A stretch of DNA of 64,000 nucleotides from Cycas panzhihuaensis (Eukaryota > Cycadophyta): NCBI GenBank assembly GCA_023213395.1, contig CM041465.1, positions 165,981,741 through 166,045,740 on the forward strand. Direction: 5' to 3'. The notes under the pieces were generated by a model that did no database searches, was not told where the DNA came from, and saw nothing but the letters and a program-made list of their open reading frames with translations. A program made the position numbers and the translations under genes. Each line of letters opens with the position of its first letter. The stretch's first letter is position 1. This document shows, piece by piece, positions 1-10,594 of the stretch.

Positions 1-1290
1 TACGTGACCAAGATCATAGTATTGACCTGGTAGCTAGAAGCAATCCTCCTTATATTCAACCATACCAGTATCTCTACTAGCAAAAGAATGAAATTGAATG
101 ACTAGTTCAAGAACTCCTTAATGCTGGTACTATTAGGAAAAGTAAAAGCATTTTTTCTACCCTAGTGATTTTAGTAAGAAAAAATGATGGCTTATTTCAC
201 ACGTGTGTAGACTACTGCGAGCTCAATAAGATAACCATCAAGGATAAATTTCTTATACCAATCATCGATGAACTCTTGGATGAACTCTATGGAGCAACAT
301 TCTTCATATCATTGGACTTGCGGTCAGGATACCATGAAATTAGGATAAACAAAGAAGATGTTCATAAAATTACATTTCGTACACATGAAGGATATTATGA
401 ATTTTTAGTCATGCCATTTGGCTTGACTAATACCTCATCCACCTTTCAAGGACTCACGAACAAACTCTTTCTGCCTTACCTAAGGAAGTTCATATTAGTC
501 ATTTTTGTTAACATTCTGATCTTTAGTTATACATGGGAAGACCATCTTCAACATGTTGACAAGGCATTATAGGTGCTTGAAGATAACTAACTTTATGAAA
601 AAAAATGAAAATGTTAATTTAGAAAAATAGAAATAGAATATTTGGGCCATATTATCTCTGAAGAAGGAGTTAAGGTGAATCCTAAGAAAATTGTAGTTAT
701 CATGAATTGGCCTAAACCCAAAAACATCAAGGGCCTTCATGGATTCTTAGGAATCATAGGGTATTATCGAAAGTTTATTTAGGGCTATGTAAGGATTGCT
801 TCCCTTTTAATCAACTTTTTAAAAAAAGATTCCTTTCATTGGAATGATAAGGCCTCTGACGCATTTGAACACTTAAAGATGGCTTTAACTACCACACCAA
901 TCCTTATAATACTAGACTTTACAAAGACCTTCATCATTGAATGTGATGTATCAGGGCAAGGCATTGGAGTAGTCTTAATGCAAGAAGAGAAACCTTTGGC
1001 CTTTGAAAGTTGTCAACTTACGCCCAAGGAATAATTCAAATCCACCTATGAGAAAGAGATGTTAGTAATTTCCCATGCAATTAGGAAATGGTGATAATAT
1101 TTATTAGGAACACATTTCTAAATTAAAACAGACCATGATAGCTTAAAATATTTCTTAGCTCAAAGGATGACATTTGAGGAACAACAAAAATAGGTCACCA
1201 AAATGTAAGCATTTGAATTTAAAGTCATATATAAAAAAGGCAAGGATAATATAGTGTTAATGCTTTATTTCGTAAGGAAGAAGGCTCTAC
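1..1290 (+). pseudogene. Chromovirus A reverse transcriptase and RNase H, broken
   Basis: This region would copy element RNA into DNA and degrade the RNA strand. The clearest open piece is 165-572, with LNKITIKDKF, SLDLRSGYHEI and MPFGLTN as RT fingers/palm motifs. The active-site box reads FVNILIFS where the family has F(V/A)DDILIYS, so catalytic aspartates are lost. A second RT piece (about 640-780, GFLGIIGYYRKF) and an RNase H piece (about 930-1160, ECDVSGQGIGVVLMQEE) follow in shifted frames with several stops. No ATG start applies because the polyprotein begins outside the window. Clearly non-functional. Confidence 0.85.
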
Positions 1291-2745
1291 ACTATATTCT
1301 ATTACCACAGTCAATCCCTCTTGGATAGTGGTCGCTAAGCAAGAATGGGATTAGGACCCCTTTACAAAGTAGATCATTCAAGACCTTCAAGCTAGAGTAG
1401 GGTATTCAACCCATTATACATGGTCTGTAAATATTCTCTGGTATAAGAATCAAATATATATATGCCCTCACTCTAGTCTCAAGGAGTAAATTTTACATGA
1501 TATATATGCCTCTCTAATAGTAGATCACTTGGGGTTCCTACGAATATACCACCATTTAAAATAATTTTTCTTTTGGAAGGGATAAAAAGGAGATGTAAAG
1601 ATATATGTTTCCTCATGTGAAATTTTTTAATGACATAAGACAAAAATAGTGAAGTCTCCAGGATTGTTGCAACCCCTTCCTATACCAAATCAACGATGGG
1701 AAGAAATTTCTATGGACTTCATTGTGGATTTGCCTAAGTCAGAAGGAAAATATGCTATACTGGTGGTTGTTGATATGCTAACTAAATATGTTCATTTTTA
1801 TGGTATTCAAGCCATATTTAAGGTAAAGTAAATTACTGAGATCTTTTTAAAGGATATACATAGGTTGCATGGCATGCCCAAATGCATAGTCAGTGATCAG
1901 GACCCCAAGTTTACTAGCAACTTCTGGACATAACTCTTCCACCTACTTAGTACTAAACTGACAATGAGCTCATCCTACCATCCACAAATATATGGTCAAA
2001 ATGAGGTGGTTAATAAGTTCCTTAAAGGATACCTTCATTGTTATGCTTCAACTAAGAAGGGCCAGTGGCATCATTGGCTTCCTTTAGTAGAATGGTGGTA
2101 TAATACAACCTATCATGCATCAACAGGAATGACTTCGTTCCAAGTATTATATGGCTATGAACCACCCACACTTAAGAACTATGCCATAATTAGTTCTAAG
2201 GTTTAAGTAGTTAAGGACCACATCCAACAAACAACATAGATTCTTAACCTACTTAAGGAAAATTTAAACCTTGCACAAAATCAAATGAAACAATAAGCAG
2301 ATAAAAGGCGAAGTGAATAAGCATTTTAACCAAGTGATTGGGTATACTTACAGTTGCAATCGTACAAGCAAGCATCTCTCAAACAGGATGGGCAACATAA
2401 ATTATAACCTCAATTTTATAGGCCTTATAAAATTTTAAAGAAGATTGGTGAAGTTGCATATGCCTTGGACTTACCACCATTATTAAGGATCCATAATGTC
2501 TTTCATGTTTCATACCTCAAGAGGGTAATTAGGCAACAAGTACAAGTTCAAATATAATTACCTATTTTAAATAAGGAGGGGCAACTTCAACTCATTCTAG
2601 AATGTATCATCAATTAAAGAATTTAATATCTATAATCTAGGAAAATCATTGAGTATCTCATCAAATGGAAACAACTTCTGGGAGAAGATGTAACTTGGGA
2701 GAATCAACAATTTATCCAAAAGCACCTTGAGATCACCAAGCTTTG
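1291..2745 (+). pseudogene. Chromovirus A integrase with chromodomain, broken
   Basis: Integrase inserts element cDNA; the C-terminal chromodomain of this lineage is thought to direct insertion to chromatin. The piece at 1649-1831 carries the first catalytic aspartate ([20 protein letters not shown]). SDQDPKFTS near 1890 carries the second. The segment normally reading HPQTDGQTE reads HPQIYGQNEVVN at 1978-2012, where the catalytic glutamate (E of QNE) is kept. VFHVSYLKRV (about 2500) and EYLIKWKQLLGEDVTWE (about 2650-2702) mark the GPY/F-to-chromodomain end. Stops and frameshifts separate all blocks. Confidence 0.85.
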
Positions 2746-2761
2746 AGGGTAAATATTTTTT

Positions 2762-3110
2762 AAGGGGGGGACTTTGTTAAGGATCAAACCCCTAACTTAC
2801 CTTCTCTAATATTCTCTTATATCTTCTACTTCTTCTCTCTCTTATATCTTCTAGTTTTTTTACTTCTTCCTTTTTCTTAATATCCCACATGCATGAGGAG
2901 GAGGTTGTGTAGTGAGCATAGAGACATATATATATTTATGTAATCTTTAGAGTAGGGTATCCTAAATGTCATTGTTATTGCATGTAATTTGGAGGTTTCT
3001 CCTTCAAAGGGTATTGCAATACAAGTGCTCTTTTTAGAGTTATTTGCATGTTGGTGTGTAATTATCATTAAGGAGTGGTATCTGACCATTTGTGCTCTTT
3101 GCATTTAACA
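2762..3110 (+). repeat. Polypurine tract and 3' LTR of chromovirus A
   Basis: A purine run (2762-2771, aaggggggga) is followed four bases later by TGTTAAGGATC at 2775, a normal LTR start. The best right edge is TTTAACA ending at 3110, which gives a 336-base LTR with a 6-base inverted end (TGTTAA/TTAACA). No second LTR is in the window for comparison, so the right edge is a proposal. Confidence 0.6.
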
Positions 3111-3479
3111 TAGGAATCTCACTTGAAGGTTCATTCTTCCTTTGCCGTATATGAGGGATTAGTAGTATGAGAAGTTATGTGAGAGCTAGGAACTACCCTT
3201 TATGATGGAGGATGAACCTATAACAACCAAGACCAAAACTAGATAAATCTACTTCACTTTACTTCCTCTTAATATCACTCCTACTAGTGATAAAAACTTA
3301 GTAGACCATCTTATAAGTTTCTTTTCCACCATGTTAATTACACACTCCTATATTATGTTAATGAGTCACTAAATCCAAATTCAATCTATAAGAATTTAAA
3401 GATTTCTACCACTTTTATCCATGCCCATTCATATTGTTCATGCCAGGCCAATCTGTTATTAGGAGAGTAAAGATAGTAA
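3111..3479. other. Unassigned AT-rich stretch
   Basis: I see no coding signature, LTR edge or tandem repeat here. It may be the 3' part of the LINE remnant that follows (its end would lie at low coordinates) or older repeat debris. Confidence 0.4.
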
Positions 3480-5110
3480 GCAAATTTTATCCATTGAATT
3501 TTAGAGATAAAGGCTAAAAAATATACATGTATAACTTCCAATTATACTTTAACTAATACCTCTTTGGATGAAAATTTGAGAACAAAGTTATTTATAAAAT
3601 GGCCATAAATTAGTTATTTCAATAAGTTGAGTAAGGTAATTTTTTTAATGAAGCCCCTCTTATTACCATGTTAGAGGAAATAACCCATTGAATCTATTAC
3701 TAGTACAAATAGGGATTGAGCTAATGGGCACCCTTACTTGATCAATATTTCCAATTTATTTATGTTGGTGAGTCTTCTATTCACTGAAATTCTAATTATA
3801 GTAAATAATATCTACACTATAAGCTTAAATTAATTCCCAAATCCTAAAGTTGCTAACATAGAAAAGATGAATTTCCATTCCACTTAGCTATAGTCTTTTT
3901 AAAAATTAATAATTATAAATAATATATCTTGTTAAGAAGTCAAAGCTAATTCTATTCCTTCCCACATAATTATCAAGTTATCTAGAATATATCCCCCTCA
4001 TGATAAACCTTATTTGTTTAGTTTTCATCATCTTTAGGAGAATGTGACGCACTCATCTAGCTAGTACTTTGGCTAAAATATTGTATACAACATTAATTAG
4101 GATGACGGGTCTCTAGTTTATGATTATCTTAGGGTCATCTCCTTTGGGAATAAACTTAATGCTACCTTAATTTATTTTTCTTCCCAATGTCTCAACTTGG
4201 AAGGCTTCCTAATAAACTTTGAGTAAAAGTATGCCTTTCACACCTCATATTACTTTGTAAAATTCACATGGGAAGCCATAAATCCCATGGGATTTCTCAT
4301 TATCCATTTACTATAAGGCATCTTCTAACTCCTTCAAGATAAGAAAAATATCATGGCTATCTCTCCAAGATTGAGAAAATTTGCTTGGGATTGACTATAT
4401 ATTTATCTAGGGTGCTTACTTCTTCAAAAGGAGTTTTTACCTAAAAGCTTAGGTATAATATAATATGAACTCTTTAGTATTGTTATTCTATTTGGTTAAT
4501 CTCTCATTTAAAGTATTCAACGCTATGATATCTTCTTTAGAGTTCTTATTCCTAAGAGACTAGAAAAGTAATTTAGAGCACATATCTCTATCTTTGATCT
4601 AATGTATCTTAACTTACAATTGAGCTCCTTTGGCCTTTCTAATATTTGCCACCTTATTTTGCTAGGATAAACAATCTACTTACTTCTAAAGATTCTCATC
4701 ACATGGATTAATATTAACTAAATATCTAAGAAAGGTTAGTTTTTTAGTAGCCTCTCTCTCACTCCTTTTCTTGATAAGGGTTATTTACTTTCTATATCCT
4801 CTAAGAAAATGGATTACCTTATTAATTGCTTCTTCCCATAATGTAATGCATCTAGTAGGTCCCCTAGGGATGGGGTTCTAATCCTTAAATTTGTTTAATA
4901 CTCTTAAGATAGATTTAAGAGGATGGATGTAAGACATTAAGATTAAAGGATGATCTTAAATTTGATATTTTTCCCTCCTCCTAAGAAATAGTAAATTGAA
5001 TGAGATAGTAGTTTGGTATAAACATATCACTAATGATAATGATTGATCTGCTTCCTTTTGGAAGGATCTAAAATTAATAGCCTTTGGAGATCATAACTCT
5101 ATCCAATCCT
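3480..5110 (-). mobile_element. L1-type LINE ORF2 remnant (endonuclease end plus reverse transcriptase)
   Basis: Read on the minus strand, this stretch shows the order expected of a plant L1 ORF2. Near 5080 is LDRVMISKGY, matching the C-terminal part of the AP endonuclease (LDR...S..W). Around 4320-4250 is HGIYGFPCEFYK, matching G.DG.P.EFYK. At 4160-4020 are IKFIPKGDDP, INWRPVILINVVYNILAKVL, matching the L1 RT block N..I.LIPK...P....RPISL.N..YK...K.LA. Near 3740-3690 is GCPLAQSLFVLVIDSMGY, matching RQGCPLSP.LF. The YADD box region is too degraded to see. Many stops; no poly(A) tail or target duplication identified. The match rests on several ordered motifs, so the family call is fairly firm; the edges are not. 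Confidence 0.75.
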
Positions 5111-5120
5111 TTTATAATCC

Positions 5121-6850
5121 TATGATGCTTAATTATTAGGAGACAAAGCACAAGTAGATGAATAAAGATACAAAATATAGGAAATTCCTAATAAAATATA
5201 TTGATTATAATGAGATGATAAGAGTATATATGTAATAGCTATTTATATTTCTCTAAATGTCTCTTCCCAAAATATATAACCTTTCTTGACAAATAATTAT
5301 TTATTTTAACTCATAAGTTGAGTTCATAATAAGTCCTCACTCTTAAGATGGTTCATCCTTAAACATCATAATTAATAGCTTTGGAAACTATTCAAGGATT
5401 ATTGTTGGCTCGTATATTGGTTATTCCACTAGTAATTACTTCCACTTGATGAGATGCTCCTAAATCATATTGGTATGTAGTTGTTTATCATAGCCTTATA
5501 ATATGGCTTGAGGAATAAGGATTAACTTTCCCTCATCATCTAGGACTAAAATCTTAATTTGTACAAGAGTAAGTTTGCTAATCATTTTACTTAAAATGTT
5601 ATGTATTTATCCTAATTCTAGAAGTTTGAAGGTGTAAGTAATATTGCCAATTTTTTTATTTCACTTGATAAGGTCCATATAATTAAGGACTCAATTTTTT
5701 CTTCTATATTCTTTTGAGTGATGCTTATTTTTAGGATTATAATCAAACATATATCTAGTCTCCTTCTATGAATTCCCATTTTATGTGATGTTTATCAACC
5801 TATTACTTCATGTAATTTAGGGCTCCTACTAAGTGCTTCTTCAACATATATATGATATTCTCAACATCTTATAAATATGTATATATCCTTGGCAACCCAT
5901 TTTTTCAGTTGTGTAAGGTCACAACCATATAATATTCTAAAAGGTAACATTTAGATGATTGTATAGATTGTTAAATTATATCATTTCTCTATGAGATGTA
6001 ACCATTTGACTAAGATGTTCTACTTGTCTTCCACACAATTTCTTAAATAACCTTCTATGTATTTATTTATTGCTTCCATCTTTACATCAATTTATAAGTA
6101 GTAGATCTTATTCATGGCTATTGTGGTTCTTATTTATTTAAACAACTCTTGCTAAAAATGACTTAGGAATTTGGGATCTTTGTCACTTATGATGACTTTT
6201 AAAAATCCATGAAAATAATGCAATTCTTTCATAAATACTTTGACTATCTATGGGGCCTTATATATAGATTATATGGTTATAAAGTAAGTAAATTTAATTA
6301 GGAGATTAATAACCATATAGATTATGTCCTTACCCTTTGATTTTGGTAAGTTAGTTACGAAGTCCATACTAGTACTTTCCCATTTGTATTGGGAAATGGG
6401 CAAAGGTTGTAGTAGTCCTGGTGATGCTATCTGTTCATACTTAGTTTTTGGTATATTGGGCATTCCTCTATGAATTTATGTACTTATTTTTTAATCCCTT
6501 TCTAGTAAAATGTCCACTTTATTTAAATATTTATCTTGAAGAATATTACATAGCTAGCCACTAGGACTAAATGCATTTCTTCCATAATCTTATTACAAAA
6601 CTTAGAATTAGGCCACACAAAGATTCTTCCTTTATCCTATATGGCATCATTCCTCCATTCAAACTTATCTTATTTTCCTTACTGCATATCTTCTATAAGC
6701 TACTAAACTTTTGTATTCTTGACATATTTTGCCTAAATATCTTCTATCCAACTAAAAAATACCATGAAAACTATATGGAGTTGAGTTTTCTTCTCCTTCT
6801 GAGATATGATATCTATGATGACATTTAACTTCTCCATATTATATATTATC
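5121..6850 (-). mobile_element. Chromovirus fragment, copy C (integrase-chromodomain-LTR start)
   Basis: A second minus-strand Ty3/Gypsy fragment. From high to low coordinates it shows the RNase H-to-integrase spacer and zinc-binding region (about 6800-6440), integrase core, GPY/F-like region and a chromodomain (about 5480-5390, EHLIKWK), then a degenerate purine tract (complement of 5335-5345) and part of an LTR (about 5330-5121). RT, protease, gag and the 5' LTR are missing, so it is a truncated copy. Protein similarity to copies A and B is evident but it is more decayed. Confidence 0.7.
5350..6640 (-). pseudogene. Chromovirus C integrase, broken
   Basis: The longest open piece (6463-6269) contains [11 protein letters not shown] and SMDFVTNLPKSKGKDIIYMV, the spacer and the first catalytic aspartate block of integrase, almost the same as in copy A ([11 protein letters not shown]...[14 protein letters not shown]). 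Upstream (6600-6450) a Cys/His region appears in broken frames. The downstream part keeps recognisable chromodomain residues but is full of stops. Not functional. Confidence 0.75.
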
Positions 6851-7029
6851 TCAAATTGAATTCCTATAATTTTTTTAATCTATTTTTATTATTTTAGAGA
6901 TGGTGTTTTTTTTTTTAATATGTATTGCAAACTATTATAGACTATTTTAACTATGAATTTACTACCCAAAAGATACTATCACCATTTATGCAGTGAATTT
7001 ATTATGGCAAACTATAAGTAACCTTCTAT
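6851..7029. other. Unassigned AT-rich stretch between copies C and B
   Basis: No gene or repeat edge that I can support. It includes a T-run at about 6907-6918. Confidence 0.4.
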
Positions 7030-7376
7030 AATCCTAACAATTAATGAGAACATAATTTACAAGGAAATCTCAAGAAACTTTATTAATCAGAAAAGAGAAC
7101 TTATAGTAATGGGCCTCTTCAAGGGGACAACCTCCCAAGTATGCAATGTCATAACATTCTCCAATGATTATTAGAATAGTAGAGCTACATATATATAAGA
7201 CTACTAGAGTTACCTGTCCTACTTAACTTATGCATGTGGGATAATTATAATAAGAGAAAAATAAGAGACTAGTTGAGAGAGAGAGAAGAAGAAGAAGATG
7301 AATTATGAAAATAGTGGAAGAAGGTAGATATACTATAAAGAAGATAGATACAATTTAAGAAGGTTGGATACATAAT
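7030..7376 (-). repeat. 3' LTR of chromovirus B
   Basis: The complement of 7381-7390 is a purine tract (taagggggtg), and the flanking bases line up with the LTR start of copy A. A block reading tcccacatgcat and a later ggaggtt...cccttgaag block occur in the same order as in copy A's LTR. The left edge (about 7030) is an estimate from LTR length; a terminal CA/TG was not confirmed. Confidence 0.5.
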
Positions 7377-7389
7377 AAGTCACCCCCTT

Positions 7390-8215
7390 AAAAAGCTTTT
7401 CCCTCAAAGATTAAGTAGTGTTAGGTGTTCTCAAAGAAATTTCTCAGCCTCCTAAGTAGACTCTTACCATGGTAGGTGCTTCTATTTGATGAGGTACTTC
7501 TTGATTTGCCAAGAATATAAATATTTCACCCTTTCCTCAAGGACTTGTTTTGTTATCAATTGAAGTTTTCCTTCCTTATCCAAGAGTGGAAGCTCAGTCT
7601 ATGCCTATACTTTTTGGTCGATAATCTTTTTCAGATAAGATACATGGAAGACATTATGGGTTTTGGTAGTTTTCAACAAATATAGGGTATAAGCCACCTC
7701 TCCCATATGTTTAAGGACCTGATATGGTCCACAAAACCATGGCCCTAGCTTGTGCTTGGTATTTATTTTGAGTGGCATCTATTTGTAAGGTTACAGGTGA
7801 AAGTAGAACCAATATCCTAGTTAGAATACCTACTTACTTTGTTTCTTATCAGCTTACTACTTCATTCTATTTTAGACTAAACTAAGGTTATATTTTAGTA
7901 TCTAAAGTATTATAGCTTGTTATTGTAGATGCTCCTCTACAACTTATACCTTGGAGGTCTCTAGGACATAGTTCTAGATGGATGGTAGAGGATAACCATA
8001 TAGTGCTTAGAATGGGGTCATCCTGGTGGATATATGATAAGTTGTATTATATCATCATTCTACTAGAGGGAGTCATTGACGCCAATTATTTTTCTTATCT
8101 AAGACATAACAACAAAGATATCCTTATAACCACTTATGCCTCTAAAGTCCAAAAGCCAATTCTTTTATGGATAAACCATGAGCTGGTTGACTCACATGGC
8201 ATCCCTTATTGAACT
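7390..8215 (-). pseudogene. Chromovirus B integrase C-terminal half and chromodomain
   Basis: On the minus strand this encodes, in broken frames, LPLVE..YNTTYHIST (about 8070-8030), the GPWFCGPYQVLKHMGEVAY block (about 7740-7680), THNVFHVSYL and a degraded chromodomain ending just before the purine tract. The order and residues match copy A. Several in-frame stops. The N-terminal part of integrase continues at 9434 after an inserted fragment. Confidence 0.75.
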
Positions 8216-8220
8216 TCAAA

Positions 8221-9433
8221 GTTGGCCTCAAATGATGAAGAGCATTGTGTCATATCCTCATCTTAATGTCCAAGGGTGGAGTTATTATTCATATTGAACT
8301 CCTCCCCTTCTCTCTTTATTTTTATTTTTTTAAGAGACTTAATGTTTTTTTTGTAAAAATATAACAAAATTACATTCATTAGTTACATAAAAAATTGGTC
8401 AAAAATATCCTATTAACCTCAGGTCTGGTAGCAAATCCTTTTGTTAGACACTTGAAAAGGCCTCCGATTGAGGCTTAAACAACTAAAAAAATTTGAACTT
8501 TTTTTTTTAAAATATTTTCACAGCAGATTCTCATCATCTGCAAGGTGATTAGGCCTATATCTAGTGTCAAAATCAACTCATTTTTTCTTTAAATAATAGC
8601 TTCAAACTTTGCTTTTTGTGACTATAAATAACATGCCTGCATGCTTAGAAATTGAGCCCACATGCAATAAAAAAATTGGTCACAAAAATCATTGAAAACT
8701 TCTCCATTTTTTTCGTAGCTTTAACTTCAAAATCTCCAAAAATAAACATCAGAATAGTCTTGAAATAACTTCAAAATATGCTTCAAAATAGACTTTAATA
8801 GTAGAAAAACAACTTCATAATATGATCCTAACAATCTCAAAATAACCTCTTAAAATTTTAAAAAATAATGATACAAAAACCCTAAATATTTCATAAAATA
8901 GGAATGATAATAGCCCCTCAAAACGTGCATAAAACACAACAATGCATAACTTCAAATATTTTAAAAAAATCCTTCAAATGGACAAAGATCTAATCACTAA
9001 TCAGGTATAAAATTATTTCCTCAAAATATCTTGATAAGGTTCTAAAAATTTATAAAAGGAAGCTCCAAAAAGTTGCCGTCAAGGATTCAACCCTTTGGCT
9101 CTAATACCATGTTAAAAAAATAATATGTTATAAATACAAAAGATGAAATATGTGGTGAGTGAATGATAAAATAATAAAGCACAAGAATAATGAAGTATGT
9201 ACAAGTTAACATAAGAGATAGAAGAATATCCAAACCTCAAACTAGAATGAAGAATGATGTACATACTTATAGTACATCTCACTGCTTATGAGAGAACCCT
9301 CATTGGTCAATGTTGTGGCCTAGCACACATCTTTGTATGGCATACAACTTAAGAGATCTCAAATATAAAATATAAATAAATGTAGAGAGATTATGAATGG
9401 GGACAATTATATAATTAGGTATGATACCTAACA
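8221..9433 (-). mobile_element. Fragment of an LTR retroelement inserted in copy B integrase
   Basis: The right part, 9110-9433, looks like a 324-base LTR: TGTTA at 9110 and CCTAACA ending at 9433. Just inside it, the complement of 9086-9109 is TGGTATTAGAGCCAAAGGG, a primer-binding site for initiator Met tRNA, so the element points left. The interior (about 8330-9109) is AT-rich without coding signal. A purine tract on the minus strand (complement of 8308-8325) could be its 3' end. I could not find the second LTR or a target duplication, so it may be truncated and the left edge is uncertain. Confidence 0.55.
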
Positions 9434-9851
9434 AGTTTATTCATTTATTTATAGGTAGTACACTAAGTTCATGTTTAGCTTGGTACTGAGCATCTAGAAG
9501 AATTCAATCCAAAAGTGACTAGTGAACTTAGGATCTCGATCACTAACAATCTTCCTTGGCATTCCATTGGTGTAGTGCATTTCCCTTAAAAATATTTCTA
9601 TGATCTATTTTTCCATATAGGTGGATCAAATTCTATAAAAATGGACATATTTAGTAAACATATCCACCATCATAAAGATTACATCTTTGCCATCAGATTT
9701 GGGTAAACCCATAATAAAATCCATGGATATTTCCTCCCAACACTAATGTGGCATTGGTAGAGGTTGTAATAATCTAAAGGTCTTCATGGTTTCACCTTTA
9801 TGCTATTCGCAAATTTCACAATTTGTAACTTGATTCTTTGTATCCTATTTT
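9434..9851 (-). pseudogene. Chromovirus B integrase N-terminal half
   Basis: Minus-strand frames give MDFIMGLPKSDGKDVIFMMV (first catalytic Asp, about 9725-9665), then the KIVSDRDPKF-like block with the second Asp near 9540-9520, and TKLNMNLVYYL near 9480. The preceding CxxC-like residues (about 9830-9800) belong to the zinc-binding domain. Stops are present. At 9857 the frame is interrupted by Tat-1 and resumes at 27301. Confidence 0.8.
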
Positions 9852-10400
9852 ATCCCTATTTCCTAGCTATTGGGAATGGGTATGGACAGGTCGACTCAGG
9901 TAAGCACATGTATATTTCCATCTTCTTTCTCAGTTATTTCAAGAGGTAGATTAAAATGTTGCTTGATTCATTGCATGATTGAGTGCCTCATCTTTATGAT
10001 TGCCATGCATCTTACTGCTTGATCATGCTACACATCCCTAAACTATGAATACCCACATGACATGCTTCTCTGTGAGGTATGCATCCCCATGGTGCCTTAC
10101 AACCCTCTGTTGCACATCTAGATCACCTTGAGGATTGACCAACTTGTGTGATCTGCTCACACTTTTATCACTTTATCGTAACCCTTAGCATCTTGCTACG
10201 TGTGGTTGGCATTCTGTGCCCGTCCATAGGTTTCTTGGGAGCTCTACCTCTCGACGCCCTATCCAATCTAGCCCAATTACCCACTTGGACTGTCCCCAGC
10301 CACTTGGATGGGAGGGCCATCCCCTATTAGGCCTAGAGTACCCCCCTTCTAGGGCCTCTAAGACCTTTATTTCCTTTTTTATTAAGTTTGGACCTACACT

Positions 10401-10463
10401 ATGGCAAATTCTGCGGTATCATGAAGTTTACTGTGGTACTGCGGAGTTTACCATGGTGCGACT
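10401..10463 (+). repeat. Palindromic module in Tat-1 5' LTR
   Basis: A cluster of imperfect palindromes of the type aattctgcggtat..gaagttta, then ctgcggagtttacc, ends at ggtgcgac. The same module is at 24868-24930 in the 3' LTR, at 37294-37358 in the Tat-2 LTR and at 54632-54700 in the Tat-3 LTR. It lies about 130 bases upstream of the TATA-like box. Function unknown. Confidence 0.6.
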
Positions 10464-10587
10464 ATCTACCTCTATTTTTTAAAATCTGTTGTGGTAATTT
10501 TCATATTTTTCATGAAATTACCATGTGGATTAGTCATTGCCCAAGTCCTAGTCTAACCCTAATCGCTCGATTAGGGATAGGGTTGAG

Positions 10588-10594
10588 TATAAAA
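10588..10594 (+). promoter_or_regulatory. TATA-like box of Tat-1 5' LTR
   Basis: TATAAAA follows the conserved gggttgag in this LTR; the 3' LTR has TATAAAG at 25057-25063 in the same context. The transcription start would be about 30 bases downstream. Expected LTR promoter by position; inferred. Confidence 0.5.

Larger units (their letters stand above)
1..3110 (+). mobile_element. Chromovirus-type Ty3/Gypsy element, copy A (3' part)
   Basis: The window opens inside the pol gene of a plus-strand LTR retrotransposon and continues through reverse transcriptase, RNase H, integrase, a chromodomain, a polypurine tract and one LTR. The domain order RT-RH-IN-chromodomain is that of plant chromoviruses. 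The 5' LTR, gag and protease lie before base 1. Copy B further on has the same protein layout and very similar residues, so A and B belong to related families. Confidence 0.85.

Noticed and set aside
3076-3087. TGGTATCTGACC as a priming site of another element
   Set aside because: It falls inside the proposed LTR of chromovirus A (ends TTTAACA at 3110), has no LTR end just before it, and no gag follows.
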